A stretch of 20,166 bases of DNA from a virus. Numbering within the stretch: position 1 is the stretch's first letter; the number at the start of each line of letters is the position of its first letter. The notes below the pieces were generated by a model. It worked only from the letters and a program-made list of their open reading frames with translations. It did no database searches and was not told the origin of the DNA. This document shows positions 1 through 7,416 of the stretch, piece by piece. The position numbers and the translations under genes were made by a program. The DNA is taken from positions 1 to 20,166 of IMG/VR virus record IMGVR_UViG_3300025168_000903. One strand, given 5' to 3'.

Positions 1-389
1 CCTTGCCGCTGGCAAATGGTGGCACCGGCTCCACGACTTTAAGCGGTGCGGGTATCGCCGCGCTGGCGTCAGACCAAACTTTTACGGCGGCAAATCGTGG
101 CACTATCACCACTGATAATGACGGCTCACTGGACCTCGCCGTAACGAATAACTGGAAAATAACTACCGCCGGAAATCTCACGCTCACGTTCACCAACATC
201 GCCGCTGCCAACGGGCAGAGTGGCAATATCATTTTCGTCAATGCGAGCAATCACACGATTAGCCTGCACGCGAACACCAAGGGTGATGCCAATCTAGCCA
301 GCACAATATCGAAAACCGGCACATATTGGATCAGCTATATAGCCGATGGAACGAATGTGTATTGCACCACCAGCGCGGTGTTTGCCTAA
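1..389 (+). CDS. Tail fibre protein, C-terminal fragment (5' end outside window)
   Basis: This is an open frame running in from the window edge, with its first complete codon at base 3. It begins with the residues PLANGGTGST, the repeat motif that commonly joins the shaft and C-terminal head of phage tail fibres. The remaining ~110 residues are rich in Thr, Asn and Ala and alternate short beta-strand-like stretches (GNLTLTFTNI, GQSGNIIFVN, YWISYIADGTNVY). This matches the small beta-sandwich tip often found at fibre C-termini. The TTG at base 3 is very unlikely to be the true start, because the motif normally sits far inside a fibre. The stop TAA shares its last A with the ATG of the next gene, so the two are probably translationally coupled. 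The role inferred is receptor binding or an attachment base for the larger adhesin that follows. The N-terminal part and trimerisation region cannot be seen. Confidence 0.8.
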   Translation, partial: LPLANGGTGSTTLSGAGIAALASDQTFTAANRGTITTDNDGSLDLAVTNNWKITTAGNLTLTFTNIAAANGQSGNIIFVNASNHTISLHANTKGDANLASTISKTGTYWISYIADGTNVYCTTSAVFA

Positions 390-3300
390 TGGCGATTATC
401 CAGGGCAACTCAAAATCCGCGAGCGGGTTTGACACTACGCTCATCGAGGACTCGGTGTGGTTGGAAAATTATGACTATTTTACCAAAACCAATTTTGGCA
501 ATGGTACTGGTCAACCAAGACTTGTGTTTGCCGCGTGGATAAAGCGCACAAAATTCTCGGCAACCGATCAAACGATTTTTAACGGAATAGCCAATTATGG
601 TGGTTCTTGGAAAGGTAATAAATTCTTATTCCACGCCGACCACAAAATAGAAATTTACATTGACGATGTAGCGGGGACAAACGCAACCTACCAAACAGAC
701 GGGGTATTTCGCGATGTCGGATGGTATCACTTAATTTTAAGCATCGACGCAACCGTGACCGACTCGGTTCAGCTCTATGTAAATGGTATCAAAGAAGAAA
801 CTTTAACGCTCACATCAGGCACTGCACTGGCGGCAGCACCCGGCGTTTGGGGACACAGCGGTAACATAGCGATTGGTACTGATCTATCACTTGGAAACCC
901 GCTTTACGCTTACGTAGCACAGCCAGTGTTTCTTGCTGGTGAATCTATTCAGTCAACCACTGCCGTGACAGACATACTGGACAGCTTTGAATTTGGCACC
1001 AGTGGCAGTCAATTCGGCCCAAAATCCAGCGCTGCTATTACAACACTGGCCGCTAATGCTTTCAGTGAGGACAGTTTCGCGCTAGATTTTAGTGACAGCG
1101 CCCACCTTGGTCACGATAGCCGCCCGCATAATTTACTGGCTTATTCTGAACAGTTGGATCAGTGGACGGCTTCCGGCACGACTGCCGTAGCGAATGCGAT
1201 GGTTGCGCCAGACGGCTCTCAAACGATGGACACGCTTAGGGTTACGACTGGCAGCTCGAACATTTGGGAAAACCGACAATCGATACACGGCGTAGTCGAG
1301 ACCTCATCAGTCTACACGGTCTCGGGGTATTTCAAACATGATGGCACCAACAGGCCCATAATCAGCTTTATCAACCCAACCTCGCCATACAACAACATGG
1401 CAGAATTGGGATTTACTTGGTCCGGCGGAACGCCTACGCAAAGCCATTTTACCGGCACAGGTACTCCTGTCTTTACAGATGTAGGCAACGACATCTGGCG
1501 CATCTCGTTTCAAGTCACGACACACGCTACTGCTACGGATTTCAGAGTAAACGTTTTTCCGAACGGTGGGTATCTAGGAACCGATGTTGTCGGCGTTTGG
1601 GGTATGCAAGTCGAACAAGGCGGGTTGTCACCATACGTGCCTACGCCGAAAAATGTTCTCCTGCGAACAGAAGAATTTGACAATGCGTATTGGAGCAAAA
1701 TTGCTGGCGCGACCATAACCGCCGATCAAGCTGTAGCGCCAGACGGTACAACAACAGCTGAACTAGCGACAGCGGGCAACGCGCTCCACGGCAGTCTTTT
1801 TGCTCGAAGATATCTTACTTCTGCTGAAGTTGTCCCATCAACAAAGTATACTTTGTCGTGCTACGTTAAAAAAATAAACTATCGGTACATTCAACTCCGT
1901 CAACCAAACAGCAGATCAGCTACATTTGATTTCGATACTAAAACATTTGTAGGAGTCACGTCTGATATTGAATCAACTGGTTATGAAGACGTAGGTAATA
2001 ATTGGTATCGAATCCACAGCACATACACACAAGCATCATCTATTACAAATTTTATAGTTGATATTGCCTTTGCTAATTCATCTGGCACCAGCGGCTTCAC
2101 ACCAGCCGGAACAGAAACTGTTTATATTTGGGGCGCTCAATTTGAAACGGGCGGCCTGTCAACCTATCGTAAAATTTCCAGCACCGCTGCGGTTAACGTC
2201 GTCCCCAACAATTTCACACCGACTAGCATGTCGGCGGCAAATCAAAGCAGCAGCTCGCCGTCAAATGACGTTGCAATTTTGAATAAGCTAATTCCAAACA
2301 CCTCAATTGCATATTCCGAAGGCAACACCAAGCTCACGCACACCGGCGGCACAACAGTTGTACCGTCTACAATTTTCACGCGTAGCGGCAAATTTTATGC
2401 AGAGGTGCTGATAGGTACGACCGGAACTTGGTTTGGCTACAACGGGGTTGTCCCTGCCGACGATCAAGCTGCGCCCGATTGGGCATTAGGAGCCACTGAC
2501 GGCTACCTCTGGGTATCAAATGGAACATTAGCGCATCAAGGCGCTACACCAAGCATATCGACGACATATGGCAATGGTGATCGTCTTATGTTTGGTCTGG
2601 ACATGGATAACGGATGGCTGTTTATCGGCAAAAACAACGTTTGGTATGACAGTTCGGGAAGCAGCCACACTGATTTAACAAGCAGTAGCAATGCGGTTGC
2701 TACCAATTTGCTAACTGTCTCGTCTGACAGTTGGACGTTTGCACCAGGTGCTTCGCATGTCAGCGGGACGACGACGGAGCAAATCTTTTTAGAGGCAAGC
2801 TCTTGGGCTTACACAGCGCCAGCAAATTTTGTGCAATTAAGCTCGTCCAACCTACCAACACCTGAGCTACAAGGCGTAGACAATTTTTCGGTCACGCTGG
2901 GTACGGAAGCGGCGGTAGCGCCGACTGAAAATCTCATAAAGAACAGCGAAGATTTAAGCGCCGCATCTTGGTTTGACGCCGCAACTGTTACCGTTAATCA
3001 AGCTGCTAATCCCATCGATGGTGCGGTTACTGCCGATCTTATTGCCCGAAGCGCAACAAACGGTAAAAGGGTTCAAAGCCATGCATTGACCAGCGGTGCT
3101 ACCTATATTCATTCGGCGTACTTTAAAAATGTGTCTGTCAGTAACGGCGTCACCCGAATGTGGATGTGGGAGTCGGCAGCGGCTTACGCCAATTTAATTT
3201 GGATCACATGGACATCCGGTGTACCCGCTGTAACGTATAATCAAAACTTTGGTGGCTTGAGTCCAGCGGGCGGCTCAACTATCGAAGATGTCGGCGACGG

Positions 3301-5482
3301 CTGGTATCGAATCAGCTATGTTGCTGTTCCGAATAATTCAAATAGCCTTTTTGTATCATTTGAATGCTCAACGTCAGGGACGGGCGAAAGTTTGTACGTT
3401 TGGGGTGTGCAGCTTGAACTGGCAAAAAGCGGTGCCACTACGCCATCGACTTATGTGCCGACCTACACCAACACAGCTGCAAGTCTGCCGTATTCTGAAA
3501 AGCTTAACCTAATCGACAACACCACCACTGAAAACTATATCCGCAACAATACGATGGAAGGTGTGTTAGCTGGAACGCCGGGGACGGCTCCAACGCATTG
3601 GGGAGTGTACGGAAACGGCACAACTGTGGAAACAGTTGGATACGGCGTCACTGCTGATGGCGTTGAATACGTTGATATTAAATTTTCTGGTACGCCCACA
3701 TCTGATCCATATATAAATTTCGACGGAGTGGCTGACGGCATTTTGACATCTCCTAGCCAGCTTTGGTCCATGTCGAGCTATATTGCTTTGCAAGCTGGTT
3801 CGATGACTAACATTACGAATATTCAATTTGTTCGGGCTGACCGGACAATAACCGGCGGCTACATCACCGCAGCGGCTCCGTTGACAATTACACCAACGTC
3901 TGCGCTGAACAGGTACGAAGCGCCCACAACCACTTCCAGTGGTGGAACGGTCGCAAGAGTAACGCCAAAACTGAACATCAACTGGGATGGCAGCGGAGCA
4001 ATCGACGCGACGTTCAGAATTGGCAACCCGCAGATGGAAAAGCGGAGCAGCGCATCGCCGGTTATTAAGACTAGCCAGTATACTATGAATCACAACCTTG
4101 CTTTGCAATCGCAAACAATGGACAACGCAACATGGGTCAAGTCAGGCTGTGGGGTTTCAGCAAATGTTGCCGTTGCTCCCGATGGCACAACAACGGCTGA
4201 AGGTATTCAAGCTCTTAATTCTGTAAGCTCAGAAAAGCGTTTATCCCAGACGTTGTCGACACAACTAGCTGGTACATTTATCACGGGAAGTTTTTATGTA
4301 AAGGCCGCACGGTTATCGTTTGTTGCTGTAACTGTTTATAACTCAGTTAATTCCAAAGGCGTTCGCCGTTTTGTAAATTTAACAAATGGAGCCATAGGCA
4401 CAAATAACGATTTTAATGTCCCGGCAGAACCTGCGTTTGCTGTCGAAACCGTAGGCAATGGCTGGTATCGCATATCCGCATCTATGCGGTTACAAAGCCC
4501 CGGCGCTCCGATTTTACGTATCCAACCGGCGCTTAGTGATGGGAATTTAGCATATGTAGCATCAGAGAGTAATGTAGACGAAATCTATGTCTGGGGAGCG
4601 CAGTTTGAGAAAACATTTAATTCCCCACGAACGTATTTGCCAACCACCACCGCCGCTGTATTTGAACCAACACGACGAACCTCGCTGAATAGTTTCGTTG
4701 AAATTCAGAAGAATCGCACTGCATCTGAAACATGGGCGTGGCGGTTTAACGACTACGATAAAGAGTATGCAGTTTCCACCACCGCAACATATCAAGACAT
4801 TCGCGCTCAAACCGGCACCAACAACTGGTTAAGCCATGCAATTCGGATTGCTCCAGACGCCGGAACAGCGGCGGGCGCAGTGAGCCACGGGTTTGCAACC
4901 GGACATACAGTCGTAACGCACGGCTTAACGTCAAGCCGGTACGCGGTTTTATTGTTCCCACGCGCTAACGGAAATATTCATTTTTACCATCCCGACTTGG
5001 CCGCTGGGAAACTTTTGGTTTTAAACAGTGATGCTGGCGAGATCACAAGCGATGCGATCAGAGACATCACCACGACCTCGTTTTCAATCGATTCCGGCGT
5101 GGCTCAAGGCGTATACGATTACCTCGTGCTAGAGGACGGCGGTCTGGCGTCGATGGGGACCTATATCGGCAACAACAGCGGCGCTGGACCATATATTTCC
5201 TTGCCACACTCCAGTGCATTGTTCACGCGACGATCTGCGGCGGTCTGTAGTTTTTGGACGAATAACTCCAAATCTCCGGGCTACAACGAGAACGGAAATT
5301 ACACGCGCTGGAACGACGGGCAAGCCGAAGGAACTGGCAGTTTAAAAATCGACATGCTTTCGGGTGCGGTCAAAATACGTGACGCTTACGGCGACCAGAA
5401 TGCCAGTGGCGTCACCTACTATTATATCTCGCTCGGCGAGTTGTCGGGCGGCGGTGACTTACCACCGATTTACGGACGATAG
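389..5482 (+). CDS. Giant multi-lectin tail fibre/adhesin (1697 aa; LamG, SPRY, CBM-like repeats, DUF7483-like)
   Basis: The ATG at 389 overlaps the upstream stop (TAATG), and I prefer it to an in-frame ATG at 326 that lies inside the previous gene. Visible modules are a LamG/concanavalin-like domain at residues ~20-200 (AAWIKRTKF, WYHLILSID, VQLYVNGIKEE); two carbohydrate-binding-like repeats from residues 248 and 422; a SPRY-like domain at ~637-815 (SGKFYAEVLIG, LGATDGYLWVSNG, FGLDMDNGWLFIG); three more repeats from 848, 1049 and 1236; and a DUF7483-like end at ~1495-1690 (VVTHGLTSSRYAVLLF, NASGVTYYYISLGE). Such modules are known from marine phage fibres and bind surface glycans. There is no signal peptide, membrane segment or visible chaperone domain. 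GC content is higher than in the downstream genes and varies between modules, which suggests recombination. A receptor-binding role is confident at family level; the glycan targets are unknown. Confidence 0.88.
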   Translation: MAIIQGNSKSASGFDTTLIEDSVWLENYDYFTKTNFGNGTGQPRLVFAAWIKRTKFSATDQTIFNGIANYGGSWKGNKFLFHADHKIEIYIDDVAGTNATYQTDGVFRDVGWYHLILSIDATVTDSVQLYVNGIKEETLTLTSGTALAAAPGVWGHSGNIAIGTDLSLGNPLYAYVAQPVFLAGESIQSTTAVTDILDSFEFGTSGSQFGPKSSAAITTLAANAFSEDSFALDFSDSAHLGHDSRPHNLLAYSEQLDQWTASGTTAVANAMVAPDGSQTMDTLRVTTGSSNIWENRQSIHGVVETSSVYTVSGYFKHDGTNRPIISFINPTSPYNNMAELGFTWSGGTPTQSHFTGTGTPVFTDVGNDIWRISFQVTTHATATDFRVNVFPNGGYLGTDVVGVWGMQVEQGGLSPYVPTPKNVLLRTEEFDNAYWSKIAGATITADQAVAPDGTTTAELATAGNALHGSLFARRYLTSAEVVPSTKYTLSCYVKKINYRYIQLRQPNSRSATFDFDTKTFVGVTSDIESTGYEDVGNNWYRIHSTYTQASSITNFIVDIAFANSSGTSGFTPAGTETVYIWGAQFETGGLSTYRKISSTAAVNVVPNNFTPTSMSAANQSSSSPSNDVAILNKLIPNTSIAYSEGNTKLTHTGGTTVVPSTIFTRSGKFYAEVLIGTTGTWFGYNGVVPADDQAAPDWALGATDGYLWVSNGTLAHQGATPSISTTYGNGDRLMFGLDMDNGWLFIGKNNVWYDSSGSSHTDLTSSSNAVATNLLTVSSDSWTFAPGASHVSGTTTEQIFLEASSWAYTAPANFVQLSSSNLPTPELQGVDNFSVTLGTEAAVAPTENLIKNSEDLSAASWFDAATVTVNQAANPIDGAVTADLIARSATNGKRVQSHALTSGATYIHSAYFKNVSVSNGVTRMWMWESAAAYANLIWITWTSGVPAVTYNQNFGGLSPAGGSTIEDVGDGWYRISYVAVPNNSNSLFVSFECSTSGTGESLYVWGVQLELAKSGATTPSTYVPTYTNTAASLPYSEKLNLIDNTTTENYIRNNTMEGVLAGTPGTAPTHWGVYGNGTTVETVGYGVTADGVEYVDIKFSGTPTSDPYINFDGVADGILTSPSQLWSMSSYIALQAGSMTNITNIQFVRADRTITGGYITAAAPLTITPTSALNRYEAPTTTSSGGTVARVTPKLNINWDGSGAIDATFRIGNPQMEKRSSASPVIKTSQYTMNHNLALQSQTMDNATWVKSGCGVSANVAVAPDGTTTAEGIQALNSVSSEKRLSQTLSTQLAGTFITGSFYVKAARLSFVAVTVYNSVNSKGVRRFVNLTNGAIGTNNDFNVPAEPAFAVETVGNGWYRISASMRLQSPGAPILRIQPALSDGNLAYVASESNVDEIYVWGAQFEKTFNSPRTYLPTTTAAVFEPTRRTSLNSFVEIQKNRTASETWAWRFNDYDKEYAVSTTATYQDIRAQTGTNNWLSHAIRIAPDAGTAAGAVSHGFATGHTVVTHGLTSSRYAVLLFPRANGNIHFYHPDLAAGKLLVLNSDAGEITSDAIRDITTTSFSIDSGVAQGVYDYLVLEDGGLASMGTYIGNNSGAGPYISLPHSSALFTRRSAAVCSFWTNNSKSPGYNENGNYTRWNDGQAEGTGSLKIDMLSGAVKIRDAYGDQNASGVTYYYISLGELSGGGDLPPIYGR
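1130..1651 (+). repeat. Adhesin carbohydrate-binding-like repeat 1 (residues 248-421)
   Basis: This is a protein-level repeat of ~174 residues. It opens with NLLAYSEQLDQWTASGT, continues through VAPDGSQTMDTLRV, YTVSGYFKHDG and DVGNDIWRISF, and closes with VWGMQVEQGGLSPYVPT. The same series of anchors recurs in repeats 2, 3 and 5. DNA identity between copies is low, so this is an old or imported duplication. Local GC is about 51% (hand count over 1381-1620). Confidence 0.8.
1652..2182 (+). repeat. Adhesin carbohydrate-binding-like repeat 2 (residues 422-598)
   Basis: It opens with NVLLRTEEFDNAYWSK, directly after the YVPT end of repeat 1. It carries VAPDGTTTAELA, YTLSCYVKK, DVGNNWYRIHS and IWGAQFETGGLSTYR. 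Its 3' half is markedly AT-rich (about 37% GC by hand count over 1861-2100), unlike repeat 1 next to it, so the two copies probably have different histories. Confidence 0.8.
2930..3480 (+). repeat. Adhesin carbohydrate-binding-like repeat 3 (residues 848-1031)
   Basis: It opens with NLIKNSEDLSAASWFDAA and carries AVTADLIARS, YIHSAYFKN, DVGDGWYRISY, VWGVQLELAKSG and the closing STYVPTYTN. It follows the SPRY-like module. It is the same family as repeats 1, 2 and 5, and Trp and Tyr positions that could line a sugar-binding face are kept. Confidence 0.78.
3533..4090 (+). repeat. Adhesin divergent repeat 4 (residues 1049-1234)
   Basis: It occupies the place and length of another repeat but is divergent. 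It opens with NYIRNNTMEGVLAGTPG and THWGVYGNGTT, has TADGVEYVDIKFSG and the closing IGNPQMEKRSSASPVIKTS, and lacks the DVGNxWYRI anchor. It may belong to a related carbohydrate-binding family, with a beta-sandwich fold only inferred. Confidence 0.55.
4094..4660 (+). repeat. Adhesin carbohydrate-binding-like repeat 5 (residues 1236-1424)
   Basis: It opens with NLALQSQTMDNATWVKSG and carries VAPDGTTTAEGIQ, ITGSFYVKA, TVGNGWYRISAS, VWGAQFEKTF and RTYLPTTTAA. It closes the second block of repeats just before the DUF7483-like C-terminal region. Its VAPDGTTTAE box is identical at protein level to that of repeat 2 but uses different codons. Confidence 0.78.
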
Positions 5483-5493
5483 GAAATACAACA

Positions 5494-6114
5494 ATGATTG
5501 CATTAGAATCGAGTGGACGAATTGTTTATCAAGGGTCTTGGACTTTAAAACTACAAGAAATGATAGGGCTTGTTGGTAATAAGCAACCAAAGTTGCCGTT
5601 TGATACTTCCTCTGGAACACTAAGGAATGTAGGGTTTGCAAAACCAGTCTTGGACAAGTATCAAGTAGCGGGTACAGAAACTGGTGAAGTAAAAAATAAC
5701 GAGTGGCTTATTACTGCCGCTGCCAAAGATATTTCTATAGAATCTGCTAAAGTATTAGCAAAAACCGAAGTATCTCAAAAAAGATATGAAGTAGAAAATG
5801 GTGGAATATTTTTAAATAATAAATTTTATGCAACAGACAGAGATTCACAATCTGCAATTAGTCGCATGACTGGAACAATTGCCTGGAAAGCAGCTGCCAC
5901 AGTTGTTAAAGACGAGAAAACTTTTATTTCTGATTCTGAGTTTGTTGATACAGACATGGACGCTCTAAAGACTGCTGTTGCTGCTCACGTTGCAGCTTCT
6001 TATGCTAAGGAAAAAGAATTTGTAACAGCCATTAACGCTGCTGACACTATTGTTGCCCTGCGTCTAATTAACTTAACATCTGGATGGGCAGAAGTACCCT
6101 TGAAAGACTTTTAA
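5494..6114 (+). CDS. DUF4376-type tail fibre-associated protein (206 aa)
   Basis: An AGGAAA lies ahead of the ATG and the frame opens 11 bases after the adhesin stop. Residues ~97-195 fit the DUF4376 pattern: RYEVENGGIFLNNKFYATDR followed by a DSQSAISR segment, a short ITGTIAWK-like strand, then a helical end with AAVAAHVAASYAKEKEFVTAI. This domain is usually the C-terminal part of proteins encoded beside phage and prophage tail fibres, and its biochemical role is not established. Residues 1-95 look like the usual N-terminal partner, ending in NEWLITAAAKDIS. GC content falls sharply here compared with the adhesin. A fibre-assembly or fibre-accessory role is inferred from position. The next small ORF starts within its stop codon (TAATG). 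Confidence 0.72.
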   Translation: MIALESSGRIVYQGSWTLKLQEMIGLVGNKQPKLPFDTSSGTLRNVGFAKPVLDKYQVAGTETGEVKNNEWLITAAAKDISIESAKVLAKTEVSQKRYEVENGGIFLNNKFYATDRDSQSAISRMTGTIAWKAAATVVKDEKTFISDSEFVDTDMDALKTAVAAHVAASYAKEKEFVTAINAADTIVALRLINLTSGWAEVPLKDF

Positions 6115-6242
6115 TGCCAACTGAGAAAAAACCAGAAGTTATTAAAACAACAAGCCATTCTAAATGGGTAATTAGTCATGGCGATATGATCGAACTGTTA
6201 AAAATCCTAGAGGATAAAAGGGCGTCAAAGGTTAGGAACTAA
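6114..6242 (+). CDS. Small hypothetical protein (42 aa)
   Basis: The ATG overlaps the stop of the DUF4376 gene (TAATG) and the frame stays open for 43 codons to a TAA one base before the next ATG, so it exactly fills the gap between its neighbours. The product begins MPTEKKPEVIKTTSHS and ends LLKILEDKRASKVRN. It is basic and hydrophilic with a probable short amphipathic helix around GDMIELLKILEDKR, and has no Cys or membrane segment. There is no clear Shine-Dalgarno, so translation would depend on coupling. Exact gap-filling favours a real gene, but I recognise no family. An untranslated linker remains possible. Confidence 0.55.
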   Translation: MPTEKKPEVIKTTSHSKWVISHGDMIELLKILEDKRASKVRN

Positions 6243-6243
6243 A

Positions 6244-6621
6244 ATGCGTATATTTATTTTAATTTTAGCATTTCTTGCTATACCATTGCACTCAGCTGTA
6301 GCAACTACTTGGACTAAAGGTGATATAGTTACAGTGTTTTTTATATGTATCGAAGAAGAGGACATAATGGATGTTGCTTATGCAGATTCTAAAAATGAAT
6401 TAAAATACGCCAGCGCCATAAAAATTAAACAATTTAGTAATAAGTGTAGCTTTGTTTATCCACCTATTACGCTACGCATAAACGATGTCATAGCAAGTTA
6501 CACAGATTATAAAAAACAAGAAACTTCTATTTTAAAACTACACGATCCTAAGACAGATTTAAAAGCTGGTTATATTATAGCGGAAGGCAGACCAGCCAGT
6601 GCTAAAGAAATGTCACATTAG
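6244..6621 (+). CDS. Exported small protein with signal peptide, unknown function (125 aa)
   Basis: An AGGA at 6234-6237 sits six bases before the ATG. The N-terminus is a textbook Sec signal: MR, then a hydrophobic core IFILILAFLAIPL, then HSAVA with an Ala-X-Ala site predicting cleavage after residue ~20. There is no lipobox. The mature part (~105 residues) has just two cysteines (FFICIEE and NKCSFVYP), which could form a disulfide in the periplasm, and a Lys-rich, beta-strand-leaning sequence. The gene is clearly AT-rich. It lies between fibre genes and is followed at once by a candidate promoter. Possible roles include superinfection exclusion, receptor masking or a spanin-like lysis accessory, but nothing in the sequence decides between them. 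I do not recognise the family. Confidence 0.7.
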   Translation: MRIFILILAFLAIPLHSAVATTWTKGDIVTVFFICIEEEDIMDVAYADSKNELKYASAIKIKQFSNKCSFVYPPITLRINDVIASYTDYKKQETSILKLHDPKTDLKAGYIIAEGRPASAKEMSH

Positions 6622-6622
6622 C

Positions 6623-6651
6623 TTGACAACTGTTGAGAATAATGGTAAAAT
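6623..6651 (+). promoter_or_regulatory. Candidate sigma70-type promoter ahead of the collar-fibre gene
   Basis: A perfect -35 hexamer TTGACA (6623-6628) is followed after exactly 17 bases by TAAAAT (6646-6651), one mismatch from the -10 consensus. It fills the 48-base gap between the signal-peptide gene and the collar-fibre gene. The expected start of transcription, ~6657-6659, falls on the AAGGA Shine-Dalgarno at 6657-6661, so the mRNA would have a leader of only about 12 bases. It would serve the collar fibre, scaffold and capsid genes. No experimental support is available. Confidence 0.5.
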
Positions 6652-6669
6652 AAACTAAGGACTAGACTA

Positions 6670-7158
6670 ATGACAGTAGAATCTGCCAGCTACATCAGCC
6701 AGCTAAGTACATCCAATCCAGCTGCTGGTGATAACATTTCTGAAGGTGACGATCATATTCGTCTTATAAAAACTGTCCTTCAGACGCAATTTCCAAATTT
6801 AAGCACTGCGGCTGTTAACCCAACAGCAGCGCAGATGAACAAGTTAGGGTTTGAAACTGGTACGGTTATGATGTACGCATCTAACTCAATACCTACGACT
6901 CAGACAATCAGCGGCATAAATGACTTTTTGTTATGTGACGGGTCATCATTTTCAAGATCTACATATTCTGCTTTGTTTGGAATAATTGGGGTTACTTTTG
7001 GCGGATCAGGTGGTAACTTTAATGTTCCAGATTTTAGAACATTTTTTACAGCAGGTGTCGGAAGCGGGTTTGTTTTAGGAACCTCTCAAACAGCTACCGC
7101 ATCTTCCGGAACAGCTGTTTTAAAAGTGCAACCCATTAACTACATTATAAAGACCTAA
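6670..7158 (+). CDS. Tail-collar domain fibre protein (162 aa)
   Basis: The start is set by AAGGA at 6657-6661, eight bases before the ATG. Residues 5-45 (SASYISQLSTSNPAAGDN and the following EGDDHIRLIKTVLQTQFPN) match the N-terminal attachment segment shared by many short phage fibres. Residues ~65-138 match the phage Tail_Collar domain: GTVMMYASNSIPT, FLLCDGSSFSRSTYSALFGI, VTFGGSGGNFNVPDFRTFF. Such proteins trimerise and act as short tail fibres or fibre tips in receptor binding. The C-terminus is short and ends INYIIKT, which matches the usual 'xxYIIK' ending of collar proteins. It is therefore a complete, compact fibre in a separate gene from the giant adhesin. Confidence 0.85.
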   Translation: MTVESASYISQLSTSNPAAGDNISEGDDHIRLIKTVLQTQFPNLSTAAVNPTAAQMNKLGFETGTVMMYASNSIPTTQTISGINDFLLCDGSSFSRSTYSALFGIIGVTFGGSGGNFNVPDFRTFFTAGVGSGFVLGTSQTATASSGTAVLKVQPINYIIKT

Positions 7159-7159
7159 A

Positions 7160-7411
7160 ATGGCGATTGATTACAGAGGTGAAAAGTTTTCTGGATACAA
7201 CAAGCCTAAGCGTACCTCTGGAAAAAACAAAAAGTTTGCTGTATTGGCAAAGCAAGGCAGTACGGTTCGCCTGATTCGATTTGGTGATCCTAATATGTCT
7301 ATTAAAAAAGACCAACCCAAGCGGCGTAAAAGCTTTAGAGCTAGGCACCGCTGCGATTCTAACCCACCCAGTAAGCTAACTGCACGCTACTGGTCTTGCA
7401 AAAAATGGTGA
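7160..7411 (+). CDS. Conserved small phage protein, RFGDP...KSFRARH...YWSCKKW family (83 aa)
   Basis: The gene starts two bases after the collar-fibre stop with no obvious Shine-Dalgarno, so it is probably coupled. N-terminal YRGEKFSGYNKPKRT and KKFAVLAKQGSTVRLIRFGD lead into the strongly patterned C-terminal half: a DPNM-IKKDQP-RRKSFRARH string, then a Cys, then LTARYWSCKKW. This Arg/Lys-rich block with two Cys, His and Trp recurs in many marine phage proteins, sometimes as the tail of larger ones, and its function is not established as far as I know. A virion-associated or nucleic-acid-contacting role is possible from its charge and its position just before scaffold and capsid genes, but that is inference. 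Confidence 0.75.
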   Translation: MAIDYRGEKFSGYNKPKRTSGKNKKFAVLAKQGSTVRLIRFGDPNMSIKKDQPKRRKSFRARHRCDSNPPSKLTARYWSCKKW

Positions 7412-7416
7412 TTGAA

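Noticed and set aside
326-388. Longer N-terminus for the adhesin from ATG 326
   Set aside because: It would lie within the end of the previous fibre gene, has no Shine-Dalgarno, and the TAATG overlap at 387-391 is the arrangement used throughout the window.
3566-4114. 182-codon open frame on the minus strand inside the adhesin gene
   Set aside because: It is a shadow of the strongly supported + strand coding frame; there is no ribosome site, no family pattern and a Cys/Arg/Ser-heavy composition typical of antisense frames.
5452-5467. Possible terminator hairpin at the end of the adhesin
   Set aside because: Only a five-pair stem (CGGTG/CACCG), inside coding sequence and without a U-run.
389-5482. 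Diversity-generating retroelement variable region in the adhesin
   Set aside because: No template repeat, no reverse transcriptase and no pair of near-identical stretches with A-specific differences are visible in the window; the protein repeats are too divergent.
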